In this document: positions 1 through 6,746 of the stretch, piece by piece
Position numbering within the stretch: position 1 is the stretch's first letter
Layout of the letters: each line of letters starts with the position of its first letter
The notes under the pieces: model-generated
Database searches by the model: none
What the model saw: only the letters and a program-made list of their open reading frames with translations
What the model was told of the DNA's origin: nothing
Assembly (NCBI GenBank): GCA_900757695.1
Contig: CAAEOU010000189.1
Location: forward strand, 1 to 13,608
Reading direction: 5' to 3'
From: an uncultured Oscillospiraceae bacterium
GTDB lineage: Bacteria > Bacillota_A > Clostridia > Oscillospirales > Oscillospiraceae
Length of the DNA stretch: 13,608 nt
Position numbers and translations under genes: made by a program

Positions 1-637
1 CGCCGGTGTTGTTCTTCAGAATGGGGCGCCGGGTGTTCAGGTCGATCCGCATGCCCAGCAGCGTATTGATCAGCGACAGGGCATCCGCTCCGGCGTCTTC
101 CGCTGCCTTGGCGATGTCCACAATGGACGTGACGTTGGGGCTGAGCTTTACGATCACCGGAACCTTGGCATGCTCCTTCACCGCTTTGGTGGCCGCCGCC
201 GCAGACTCGGGCTGGGTTCCAAAGGCAAGTCCGCCGCATTTTACATTGGGACAGGAGATATTGACCTCAATGAGATCTACACCGGCATCGGAAACCTTTT
301 CGCTCAGCTCGGCATATTCCTCCAGCGTATTACCGGAGATATTGGCAATGATCCTTGTCCCCTGCTGCCGGAGCCATGGCATCTCTTTTTCGCAGAAGGC
401 ATCTACACCGGGGTTTTGCAGCCCCACACTGTTGAGGATTCCGGAGGGGGTCTCTGCGATTCTGGGACTGGGGTTGCCATCCCTGCGGTGTACCGTCAGT
501 CCCTTGACACAGATGCCGCCCAAATTGGACAGGGGGAAATACTCAGAAAACTCCCGGCCAAAGCCGAAGGTCCCGGAGGCCACCACCACGGGATTTTTCA
601 GCTCCACTCCCGCAAGGTTTACACGCATATCAGGCAT
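1..637 (-). CDS. pyrD: Dihydroorotate dehydrogenase B, catalytic subunit (3' end outside window)
   Basis: Oxidises dihydroorotate to orotate in de novo UMP synthesis; the class 1B enzyme is cytosolic and works as a complex with PyrK. About 212 residues are visible of the roughly 300 usual, so the C-terminus lies beyond base 1. Translating the minus strand gives the early [11 protein letters not shown] segment, the CVKGLT segment, [19 protein letters not shown] (the family signature region) and, near residue 126, NISCPN, which holds the catalytic Cys129 typical of class 1 enzymes of this type. The start at 637 overlaps the pyrK stop by 8 bases, implying translational coupling; ATG at 628 is the alternative start. 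A GGGAGAGG stretch lies about 12 bases ahead of the ATG at 637. The identity is firm; the exact start is less so. Confidence 0.95.
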   Translation of the reverse strand, partial: MPDMRVNLAGVELKNPVVVASGTFGFGREFSEYFPLSNLGGICVKGLTVHRRDGNPSPRIAETPSGILNSVGLQNPGVDAFCEKEMPWLRQQGTRIIANISGNTLEEYAELSEKVSDAGVDLIEVNISCPNVKCGGLAFGTQPESAAAATKAVKEHAKVPVIVKLSPNVTSIVDIAKAAEDAGADALSLINTLLGMRIDLNTRRPILKNNTG

Positions 638-1385
638 CCCAGATCACATCCTCTCCCGCAAACACCGGGCCGTCCTTACACACATGGCCCATCACTTCTT
701 CGCCATTTTTTCTGACCTTCACCGCACAGACCAGACATGCGCCGATCCCGCAGCCCATGCGCTCCTCCATGGAGACATAGCAGGGGACCCCCGCCGCCTT
801 CGCCGCCTCATAGGTGGTTTTCAGCATGATCTTTGGCCCGCAGGCAAACACTGCGGCATACTGCTTTTTCCCCAGCATCTCCGCCACGCCCTGGGCTACA
901 AAGCCCTTTTTCCCAAGGGTCCCGTCATCGCTCATGATAAGGGTCTCGCCGCAGATCTCCTGAAACCGATCGATCAGCAGTGCTTTCTCTTTGGAGCGGA
1001 AGCCCAATACCGCATCGGCATTCCCGTTTTCCTTTGCGGTGAGATACATGGGCGGAACGCCGATGCCGCCGCCTACCACCAGCACAGGGCCATCCACATA
1101 GGGGAAGCCGTGGCCCAGCGGCCCTAAGATATCCAGTACATCGCCGGTCTTCCGCTGAGAGAGCCAGCGGGTGCCTTCTCCCTTCACCTCATAGACCATG
1201 GTGATCTCGTCTCCCTCTACATCGTGGATGGAGATCGGGCGGCGCAGGGTCTTCTCGCCGCAGCGCACATGCAAAAACTGCCCGGGCTCAGCCAGCTCAC
1301 ACAGCTCCCGGCACTGAACACTCAGGATATAATAGTCCCCCAACGGTTCTGACACCGTAACGGGACACAGAAATACATCTTTCAT
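630..1385 (-). CDS. pyrK: Dihydroorotate dehydrogenase B, electron-transfer subunit
   Basis: FAD and 2Fe-2S protein that carries electrons from PyrD to NAD; cytosolic. At 251 residues it is of normal length. It shows the flavin-binding RRPISI near residues 48-53, the NAD(P)-binding GGGIGVPP near 105-112, the ACGPKIM segment near 181-187, and four cluster cysteines in C-x4-C-x2-C-x15-C spacing (C212, C217, C220, C236). The start is supported by AGAGAGG seven bases before the ATG. It sits between pyrF (63 bases upstream, with a hairpin in the gap) and pyrD (8-base overlap), the usual clostridial pyr order. Nothing is missing. Confidence 0.97.
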   Translation of the reverse strand: MKDVFLCPVTVSEPLGDYYILSVQCRELCELAEPGQFLHVRCGEKTLRRPISIHDVEGDEITMVYEVKGEGTRWLSQRKTGDVLDILGPLGHGFPYVDGPVLVVGGGIGVPPMYLTAKENGNADAVLGFRSKEKALLIDRFQEICGETLIMSDDGTLGKKGFVAQGVAEMLGKKQYAAVFACGPKIMLKTTYEAAKAAGVPCYVSMEERMGCGIGACLVCAVKVRKNGEEVMGHVCKDGPVFAGEDVIWDA

Positions 1386-1409
1386 TACAAAGCCTCTCTT
1401 TCCGCAAAA

Positions 1410-1439
1410 TGCCGGGGCGGGTTTCCGCCCGCTCCGGCA
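1410..1439 (-). terminator. Hairpin between pyrF and pyrK (attenuator, processing or weak terminator)
   Basis: An inverted repeat pairs TGCCGG with CCGGCA, then after one A/C mismatch GCGGG with CCCGC, closing a six-base loop: 11 pairs in 12 positions. On the minus strand only TTTT follows soon after, so full termination is unlikely. It lies in the 63-base gap inside the pyr operon, just ahead of the pyrK ribosome site. A role in lowering pyrK-pyrD expression relative to pyrF, or in protecting mRNA ends, is inference. Confidence 0.5.
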
Positions 1440-1448
1440 AATGTTCCA

Positions 1449-2384
1449 TCAAAGGATCGTTACAAACCGGCAGATATCATCCCGCATACGCTCCGCCTCT
1501 GCGCGAGCCGCCGCCTGATAGTTCTGCCCTGTGGTATCTTCAGTCTTCTTCCATGCGCACATAATGCCCCGGGACGAGTTGACGATCGCCCCATGGCCAA
1601 ACTGATCAAAGGCATACTGCACGTCCCGGGCCTTGCCGCCCTGCGCACCGTAGCCCGGCACCAGGAAAAAGATATTGGGATATTTCTCCCGGAGGTTCTT
1701 GAGATCCTCCGGATGGGTGGCGCCCACCACTGCGCCAATGGCCGACCAGCCGCTCTTACCAATGAGCTGCTCCTTATCCGTCAGCCGAACCGCAAGGTCT
1801 GCCATGGCCGTATGCACCAGCCGTCCGCCGGCAATAAGATCCTGCAGCTCCATGGAGCTGGGGTTGGAGGTCTTCACCAGCAGGAAAATAGACTTATCGT
1901 TTTTCCGGCAAAGCTCCGTAAAGGGACGGATGCCGTCCGTGCCCAGATAGCCGTTTACGGTCATACAGTCACAGTCAAAGGGAGAAAGGGTGTGCTCCCC
2001 ATCCAGGCAGATGCCCCCCAGATAGGCCTGCGCATAGGCCTCACAGGTGGAGCCGATGTCGCCACGCTTGGCGTCCATGATCACATAGAGGCCCTTTTCC
2101 TTGGCATAGGCCACCACATCCTCCAGCGCCGCAATACCGGCGCTGCCCAGCACCTCAAAGTAGGCGCTCTGGGGCTTTACCGCAGGCACCACTTCATAGA
2201 GGGCATCGATGAGTCCCCGGCAGAACAGCCGGTAGGCCTCCGCCGCCCCCTTCAGGTTCTTTCCATATTTCGCAAAGGCTTCATCCTTGATAAACTGCGG
2301 GATATAGTCCAGCTTGGGATCTAAGCCCGCCACGGTTGGATTTTTCTTGCTGCGGATCTTCTCCTGCAAAACGTCCATGGACAT
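1449..2384 (-). CDS. pyrF: Orotidine 5'-phosphate decarboxylase (type 2 family)
   Basis: Decarboxylates OMP to UMP, the last step of de novo pyrimidine synthesis. The catalytic segment DAKRGDIG (residues 104-111; D104, K106, D109 form the charged network) is intact, with AVKPQSAYFE before it and NSSRGIMCAW, a phosphate-binding type loop, near the C-terminus. The length of 311 residues fits the longer subfamily rather than the 230-residue E. coli form. I chose the ATG at 2384 because AGGGGAG (2393-2399) lies eight bases upstream; a GTG at 2393 in the same frame would fall inside that site. It is the first gene of the pyrF-pyrK-pyrD unit and has its own promoter with a leader of only about 30 bases. 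That leaves no room for a PyrR-type attenuator. Confidence 0.97.
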   Translation of the reverse strand: MSMDVLQEKIRSKKNPTVAGLDPKLDYIPQFIKDEAFAKYGKNLKGAAEAYRLFCRGLIDALYEVVPAVKPQSAYFEVLGSAGIAALEDVVAYAKEKGLYVIMDAKRGDIGSTCEAYAQAYLGGICLDGEHTLSPFDCDCMTVNGYLGTDGIRPFTELCRKNDKSIFLLVKTSNPSSMELQDLIAGGRLVHTAMADLAVRLTDKEQLIGKSGWSAIGAVVGATHPEDLKNLREKYPNIFFLVPGYGAQGGKARDVQYAFDQFGHGAIVNSSRGIMCAWKKTEDTTGQNYQAAARAEAERMRDDICRFVTIL

Positions 2385-2421
2385 CTGCAACACTCCCCTG
2401 TCGAATGTTCTATTTATAATT

Positions 2422-2450
2422 AGTGTATCATATCCCGGTGGGGTTGTAAA
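2422..2450 (-). promoter_or_regulatory. Sigma-A-type promoter for pyrFKD
   Basis: On the minus strand, TTTACA (2445-2450) and TACACT (2422-2427) are separated by 17 bases, with a TG one base before the -10 (extended -10). Transcription would start near 2415, about 30 bases before the pyrF ATG. This is a match to consensus only. Confidence 0.65.
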
Positions 2451-2613
2451 GAATCAGTCCGTGCCTTTCTCTGCGAAAAAAGTTTTCCTGAGCACAGCGC
2501 AAACTGGCACACCGCCTATTTCAGTGCAGTTCGCAGGCAATCGCATTCCGCTGTACCACACCGGGGTTTGGGGGGCAATATGCCCGCTTTTCGCAGCTAT
2601 GTTATGCGGCAGT
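2451..2613. other. Intergenic gap between yitT and the pyrF promoter
   Basis: About 160 bases with no credible gene or riboswitch seen. On the minus strand a weak stem (AGTTT at 2505-2501 with AAACT at 2485-2481, loop 15) runs straight into six T's ending at 2476. It may serve as a poor terminator for the YitT gene. A short perfect hairpin, GGGCA-ATA-TGCCC, lies at about 2574-2586. Confidence 0.35.
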
Positions 2614-3468
2614 CTAAAAGCCCTGAAAGCCCTTTCCGATGATCTCACTGCTGTTTGTGATCATCAGGAATGCCCCGGGCTCCTGAACTTTCACAAAGTT
2701 TCTCAGCAGTACTGCCTGGCGGCGCTTGGTCACGGCCAAAATCACTGTCTTGTCCTTATGGAGATAGGTCCCCTCTGCCCGGTATACGGTGGCGCTGCGG
2801 TTCAGATCCTCATGAATAAATTTTACAATGGGTTCCGGATTCTCCGACACAATGGTAAAGAACTTGCAGAGATTAAAGTTCTCGATCACACCGTCGATCA
2901 CCAGAGTCTTCGCCAGCAGACCCGCCACGGAAAACAGCCCGGTCTCCGGCCCATAGACAAAGAAGGAGGACACCGCCACCAGTGCATCCGTGATCATCAG
3001 TGCCACGCCTATATCTATACTGGCAAAGCGCTTGATAATCATGGCAATGATATCCGTTCCGCCGCTGGATGCATCCATATTAAACAAAATCGCCGCGCTG
3101 AACGCAGGCAGAATAATGGCGAAAATCAGTTCCAGCACCGGCTGGCCGGTCAGCGGCGCATCCATGGGGCAGAACCGCTCCATGAGCCACAGTCCCAAGG
3201 TGCTCAGCAGCGTCACATATACCGTCCTGACGCCAAAGCCTCTGCCAAGCACCGCAAAGCCAAGCACCAGCAGCGCAATGTTGATCACATTGGTGAGCAT
3301 GGTTGCCGACACCGGCATCACCGCCGTCAGCACCACCGCAATACCGGTCACACCGCCAAAGGAAAAGTGGTTTGGAAACTTGAACACATAGACGCCGATC
3401 ACCAAAAGCACTGTTGCAAAGGTGAGCATGGCATACTCTTTGACCGTTTCAATTATTGTTTGTTTCAT
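2614..3468 (-). CDS. YitT-family (DUF161/DUF2179) membrane protein
   Basis: Integral membrane protein of the YitT family, whose biochemical role is not established. It has five or six hydrophobic helices in the first 210 or so residues, including the conserved FGGVTGIAVVL and DASSGGTDIIAMII segments. A soluble C-terminal DUF2179 domain follows (roughly residues 220-284, ending LMITNSSEIIGKGFQGF). The ATG at 3468 is preceded by AGGAG seven bases upstream, giving the usual 284 residues; longer in-frame starts up to 3612 would run back through the promoter and a terminator and are unlikely. It has its own promoter. The next gene downstream, pyrF, is separately promoted, so there is no clear operon partner. 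Confidence 0.9.
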   Translation of the reverse strand: MKQTIIETVKEYAMLTFATVLLVIGVYVFKFPNHFSFGGVTGIAVVLTAVMPVSATMLTNVINIALLVLGFAVLGRGFGVRTVYVTLLSTLGLWLMERFCPMDAPLTGQPVLELIFAIILPAFSAAILFNMDASSGGTDIIAMIIKRFASIDIGVALMITDALVAVSSFFVYGPETGLFSVAGLLAKTLVIDGVIENFNLCKFFTIVSENPEPIVKFIHEDLNRSATVYRAEGTYLHKDKTVILAVTKRRQAVLLRNFVKVQEPGAFLMITNSSEIIGKGFQGF

Positions 3469-3508
3469 TTTCACGCTCCTGATATTTCGTTCCATCTCTT
3501 TCAGCCCT

Positions 3509-3536
3509 ATTTTACCCGACATAGTGGGAATGTCAA
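3509..3536 (-). promoter_or_regulatory. Sigma-A-type promoter for the yitT-family gene
   Basis: Consensus TTGACA (3531-3536) and TAAAAT (3509-3514) with a 16-base spacer, read on the minus strand. It lies just after the terminator of the upstream gene and about 40 bases before the chosen ATG, which also supports that start. Confidence 0.8.
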
Positions 3537-3561
3537 GAAAAAAGCCATCTGAAAGCGCAGA

Positions 3562-3602
3562 AAAAGGGATGCGCTGTCCATTCCACACAGCGCATCCCTT
3601 TT
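3562..3602 (-). terminator. Strong intrinsic terminator after the Cys-rich peptide gene
   Basis: A perfect 16-base inverted repeat (3562-3577 with 3587-3602) has a nine-base loop; its core is GGGATGCGCTGT. On the minus strand the stem ends in TTTT and continues with one more T. The A-start/T-end symmetry would also allow termination from the plus strand. It closes the transcript of the 48-residue gene 33 bases upstream. Confidence 0.85.
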
Positions 3603-3635
3603 GATTATCCATATTTCATTGGTGTATTCTGTCCA

Positions 3636-3782
3636 TCAGCAGCCGCAGTTGTTATCGCAGCCGCACCCGCAGCCATTGTTCCCACCGCAGCCGATGCTGC
3701 CGCCGCAGCCACAGCAGCAGATCAGCAGGATCAGAATGATGATCCACCAGCAGTTGCCGAACCCATTGTTATTGCCACACAT
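3636..3782 (-). CDS. Tiny Cys/Gly-rich membrane peptide, 48 residues
   Basis: The peptide starts MCGNNNGFGNCWW, continues with a hydrophobic stretch IIILILLI (residues 14-21), then CCCGCGG and a C-terminal tail of Cys, Gly and Asn ending DNNCGC. It has 12 Cys and 13 Gly in 48 residues. Translation is well supported: the perfect site AGGAGGT (3790-3796) lies seven bases before the ATG, and a strong terminator follows the stop. It resembles the short 'high-cysteine' and tiny transmembrane proteins often annotated in Clostridia and Bacillus spores, but I cannot name a family firmly. No clear promoter is seen in the 78 bases after rex, so it may be read through from rex. A metal-binding, spore-coat or membrane-peptide role is speculation. 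Confidence 0.8.
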   Translation of the reverse strand: MCGNNNGFGNCWWIIILILLICCCGCGGSIGCGGNNGCGCGCDNNCGC

Positions 3783-3860
3783 ATCAGTTACCTCCTGACA
3801 GATATTTGCGCCGCTGTCCGCCGCGCTGATTCATCCTATTCTGCCGGGAGAATTTGGTGA

Positions 3861-4502
3861 CTACTCCGCTGTCTCTTCTTTCTTTTGGTTCAGCCGATAG
3901 CTCAGTGTCAAAAGGCTGCTGGAAAAGCTCACGTCCTCCACCAGCACCTCGGGTACCTCCAGCTTACAGCCCGTAAAATTCCAGATGGCCTGAATGCCGA
4001 TTTCCCCCAAGAGCTGCGCCATCGCCATGGCACTGTCTCTGGGCACCGTTAGTACTGCCATGCATGGCTTTTCCGCCTCCACAAAGCGACGGAGCGCACT
4101 GATGTCCAGCACCCGCACGGGCCCCACCTGCGTGGCGATCTTTTCCGGATCCCGGTCAAAGGCCGCCACCATATAAAAGCCGCAGGCTTCAAAATCAAAG
4201 TTTTTCAGCAGCGCCTGCCCCATATTGCCGCAGCCCACCAAAATTGCCGTATTCCGGCTGTTGAGGCCCAGGATCTCCCGGATCTCGTACCGAAGCTTCT
4301 TTACATTATATCCATAGCCCTGCTGTCCAAACTCACCAAAGCAGGAAAAATCCTGCCGGATCTGAGACGCCGTAAAGCCCAGCCGCTGGGACAGCGTTGC
4401 CGATGACACCCGGATGCAGTTGGACAGATACAGCTCTTCCACACAGCTGTAATATTGAGGAAGCCGCCCGACTACAGGCCGTGAAATACGCTCTTTTTTC
4501 AA
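3861..4502 (-). CDS. rex: Redox-sensing transcriptional repressor Rex
   Basis: Dimeric repressor that senses the NADH/NAD ratio and in Gram-positive anaerobes controls fermentation, hydrogenase and respiratory genes. An N-terminal winged helix (residues 5-66; RLPQYY, then RVSSATLSQRLG, SQIRQDFSCFGEFGQQGYGYNV) is followed by a Rossmann NAD(H) domain with GCGNMG (G90, G92, G95). The start is a TTG at 4502: AAGGAGG (4511-4517) lies eight bases upstream, and this gives 213 residues, normal for Rex. A longer in-frame extension would cross the promoter and the neighbouring gene. No palindromic Rex operator is evident at its own promoter, so autoregulation cannot be claimed. The Cys-rich peptide gene lies 78 bases downstream. 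Confidence 0.95.
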   Translation of the reverse strand: MKKERISRPVVGRLPQYYSCVEELYLSNCIRVSSATLSQRLGFTASQIRQDFSCFGEFGQQGYGYNVKKLRYEIREILGLNSRNTAILVGCGNMGQALLKNFDFEACGFYMVAAFDRDPEKIATQVGPVRVLDISALRRFVEAEKPCMAVLTVPRDSAMAMAQLLGEIGIQAIWNFTGCKLEVPEVLVEDVSFSSSLLTLSYRLNQKKEETAE

Positions 4503-4510
4503 CGCTGCTT

Positions 4511-4517
4511 CCTCCTT
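4511..4517 (-). promoter_or_regulatory. Ribosome-binding site that fixes the TTG start of rex
   Basis: A perfect AAGGAGG on the minus strand, eight bases before the TTG at 4502. No ATG in that frame is equally well placed, so TTG is preferred. Confidence 0.8.
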
Positions 4518-4539
4518 TTTTGTTTCATCTAATTTGGTT

Positions 4540-4568
4540 ATTTTACTTCCCTTTTCATAAATTGTCAA
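4540..4568 (-). promoter_or_regulatory. Sigma-A-type promoter for rex
   Basis: Perfect TTGACA (4563-4568), 17-base spacer, TAAAAT (4540-4545) on the minus strand. The -35 box overlaps the stop codon of the upstream deacetylase gene (4565-4567). Confidence 0.85.
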
Positions 4569-5368
4569 TCTGCAAAGAGCTCGTCCAGCGTTCCGAACTG
4601 ATAACCATCGGCCTCCCAAGCCGTCAGAACCCGATCCAGAACGGCGGCATTGGTGGCGGATGTATTGTGCAGCAGCACCACTGCCCCATTGTGGATCCGC
4701 TGCGTCAGCTTTTCCATGGCGTATTCCTCCGTGGGCTGCTGGTCCTGCTTCCAGTCCACATAGGCAAGCGACCAGAATACGGTTTGATACCCCAGCTCCT
4801 TTGCCATTTTCAGATTATCCACGCTGTATACCCCCTGCGGAGGCCGGTAATAGTGGGACATTGTTTCTCCGGTACAGGCTTGGTAGGCTTCTTCCACTTT
4901 TTGAAGCTGCTCCAAAAAGCTTTCCCGGCTGGATATCTCAGACATGTTGGGGTGACTCCATGTATGATTCCCTACGGTATGTCCCTCCTGTACCATACGC
5001 TGTACCATTTCCGGCGCAGAGGTAATATAGTTCCCCACCACAAAGAATGCCGCAGGCGCATTGTGCTTCTTGAGTACATCCAGTATTGTGCCTGTATTGC
5101 CGTTTTCATACCCACAGTCAAAAGTCAGATAGATGGTCTTTCCATTGGTGTCCCCAATGTACTTTGCGTCATATTCCCTCAGCTGATCCGCTGTGACGTC
5201 CGCCTTGGGCGGCTGTCCCGGCGTCTGGAAGCTCAGGCCCCAGCTCCCCGCCTCCACCGCTGGGCCGCTTTTCTGCCTTGCCCCCAGATAAACGGCAGCA
5301 GGGATCAGCACTGCCAGCAGCACCGCCACCCCGCGCAGCAATTGCTTCATCGTTATGGTCTGATACAT
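4565..5368 (-). CDS. pdaA: PdaA-like polysaccharide deacetylase (NodB domain)
   Basis: Probably removes N-acetyl groups from muramic acid in peptidoglycan, the step leading to muramic delta-lactam in spore cortex if it is a true PdaA. It has 267 residues, with an N-terminal hydrophobic anchor or signal (about residues 9-30), then a NodB domain. Motif 1 is TFDCGYENG (D84, C85), motif 2 is HTWSHP (H135, H139), motif 3 is RPPQG (R175), and LLHNTS carries H234. PdaA enzymes read TFDNGYENG at motif 1, so position 85, the second metal-site Asp of ordinary NodB proteins, is Cys here. The start at 5368 has GGAGGGG six bases upstream; an ATG at 5374 and a longer frame are less well placed. A hairpin separates it from the CDF gene. 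No convincing vegetative or forespore sigma promoter was recognised. Confidence 0.88.
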   Translation of the reverse strand: MYQTITMKQLLRGVAVLLAVLIPAAVYLGARQKSGPAVEAGSWGLSFQTPGQPPKADVTADQLREYDAKYIGDTNGKTIYLTFDCGYENGNTGTILDVLKKHNAPAAFFVVGNYITSAPEMVQRMVQEGHTVGNHTWSHPNMSEISSRESFLEQLQKVEEAYQACTGETMSHYYRPPQGVYSVDNLKMAKELGYQTVFWSLAYVDWKQDQQPTEEYAMEKLTQRIHNGAVVLLHNTSATNAAVLDRVLTAWEADGYQFGTLDELFAD

Positions 5369-5422
5369 TCGCATCCCCTCCGCCGCAAGTATATTCACCG
5401 CACTTCCGGGACATGCCAAACA

Positions 5423-5455
5423 GGCGCACAGCGAAAATACAATTCGCTGTGCGCC
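5423..5455 (-). terminator. Hairpin terminator after the CDF transporter gene
   Basis: A perfect 13-base inverted repeat (5423-5435 with 5443-5455; GGCGCACAGCGAA) has a seven-base loop. It begins 10 bases past the CDF stop. The U-tract after it on the minus strand is poor (TGTTTGG), so termination may be partial. Confidence 0.6.
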
Positions 5456-5464
5456 CGATACTTT

Positions 5465-6640
5465 TTACCGGTTAAATGCCTCTGTGTCAAAGGTGATAAC
5501 CGTGTGATACCGTTTTTCCGGTGTTTGAAGCTTTTGCTCCAATGTCTGCTGGATCTCTTTCTCCCTGCCCCGCAGCTGATCCGGCACCACCACATCAAAA
5601 ATCAGATTGGTATGTTCATTTCCTTCCACCATGCGAAAGTCGTGAATGGTAAGACCCGGGTTTATCTCCGCCAGAATTTCCATCACCCGCTGCCGGATCA
5701 TCTGGAGCTGTGCATCATCTGTCACCACCGGGTCATAGTGGATGGTCAGGTGGATCCGGTGCCGTTCCAGCATCATTCGCTCCGCCTCATCGATCATCTC
5801 ATGGATCTCCAGCACATCCTCATTTCGATCCACTTCCACATGGATACTGGCAAATGTCTGTCCCGGGCCATAGTCATGGACCATCAGATCATGGACCCCA
5901 AGGATTCTCGGATCATAATTCTGGATCTCGTATTTCACCAGATGGGTAAGCTCCGGATCTGCCGGTGCCCCCAGCAGCGGACTGATGGTGTCCTTTGCAA
6001 TGCCGATGCCGCTCCACAGGATAAACGCCGCCACCAGCAGTCCCACATAGCCGTCCAGCTCCAGTCCCGTCAGCTTTGCAACGATCGCCGCAAGCAATAC
6101 CGCACCGGTGGTGATCACATCGTTTCGGCTGTCGGCGGCAGTGGCCGCCAGTGAGGTGCTCTTGATCTTCTTGCCAAGGCTGCTGTTGAACACCGCCATC
6201 CAGAGCTTTATCAAAATGCTCATGACCAGCACCGTCACCAAGGCCCATGAAAATGCCACCGGCTCCGGGTGCAGGATCTTTCCAATGGACTCCTTGGCCA
6301 GTTCTACCCCGATCAGCAGGATCATCGCTGCCACAGCCAGCCCGGATAGATATTCGATTCTGGCATGCCCGTAGGGATGCTCCGCATCCTCCGGCTTTCT
6401 GGCCAGCCGGAAGGCCACCAGCGTCACAATGTTAGAAGATGCATCGGACAGATTGTTCACAGCATCTGCACGGATGGACACACTGCCGCTGATGGTTCCA
6501 ATCACCAGCTTTCCGGCAAACAGCAGCACATTGCAGAGGATCCCCACAATGCCCGCCAATGTACCATACTTTCCTCGGATCTCAGGATCCTCCGTATCCC
6601 CGCCGCTGCCAATGAACAGCCGCACCAGTAAATTCGTCAT
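5465..6640 (-). CDS. Cation diffusion facilitator (CDF) metal exporter with doubled C-terminal domain
   Basis: Membrane antiporter exporting divalent metal ions, probably in exchange for protons. The 391 residues are long for the family (about 300). There are six helices in residues 28-215, with conserved SIRADAVNNLSDASSN in helix 2, HPYGHARIEYLSG after it, and AADSRNDV in helix 5. The transport-site positions read D59-x3-N63 and D170-x3-D174, without the helix-5 His of zinc CDFs. That favours manganese or iron, as inference. Residues 243-303 form the usual cytosolic ferredoxin-like dimer domain, and residues 327-386 look like a second copy. The start at 6640 has AGAGGGGG seven bases upstream. 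It is transcribed divergently from the MocR regulator. Confidence 0.92.
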   Translation of the reverse strand: MTNLLVRLFIGSGGDTEDPEIRGKYGTLAGIVGILCNVLLFAGKLVIGTISGSVSIRADAVNNLSDASSNIVTLVAFRLARKPEDAEHPYGHARIEYLSGLAVAAMILLIGVELAKESIGKILHPEPVAFSWALVTVLVMSILIKLWMAVFNSSLGKKIKSTSLAATAADSRNDVITTGAVLLAAIVAKLTGLELDGYVGLLVAAFILWSGIGIAKDTISPLLGAPADPELTHLVKYEIQNYDPRILGVHDLMVHDYGPGQTFASIHVEVDRNEDVLEIHEMIDEAERMMLERHRIHLTIHYDPVVTDDAQLQMIRQRVMEILAEINPGLTIHDFRMVEGNEHTNLIFDVVVPDQLRGREKEIQQTLEQKLQTPEKRYHTVITFDTEAFNR

Positions 6641-6662
6641 AGCATTTCCCCCTCTTTGCTTC

Positions 6663-6691
6663 ATTTTACTCCATTTAGACTGCACATGCAA
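6663..6691 (-). promoter_or_regulatory. Promoter for the CDF gene
   Basis: On the minus strand TTGCAT (6686-6691), 17-base spacer, TAAAAT (6663-6668), just ahead of the CDF ribosome site. Its -35 box lies two bases from the -35 box of the divergent regulator promoter. Confidence 0.7.
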
Positions 6692-6693
6692 CC

Positions 6694-6721
6694 TTGACTT
6701 TTTTCCCGAATCTGATACCAT
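6694..6721 (+). promoter_or_regulatory. Promoter for the MocR-type regulator and mobB
   Basis: TTGACT (6694-6699), 16-base spacer, TACCAT (6716-6721) with TG one base upstream (extended -10). The leader would be about 20 bases, ending in AAAGGGGG six bases before the ATG. Confidence 0.7.
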
Positions 6722-6746
6722 AGGATCATCCGAAAGGGGGATTTTT

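Noticed and set aside
2314..3552. 412-residue plus-strand frame
   Set aside because: Antisense to the YitT-family gene; its His/Gln-rich composition lacks any recognisable domain.
3601..3798. Plus-strand Gln/Pro-rich frame
   Set aside because: It is the antisense of the Cys/Gly-rich peptide gene (GC-rich Cys and Gly codons read backward as Gln and Pro) and has no ribosome site.
3562..5455. Shared CGCTGT/ACAGCG core in the two hairpins at 3562-3602 and 5423-5455 as a dispersed repeat family
   Set aside because: Only six bases are shared in different stem contexts; more likely ordinary GC-rich terminator stems.
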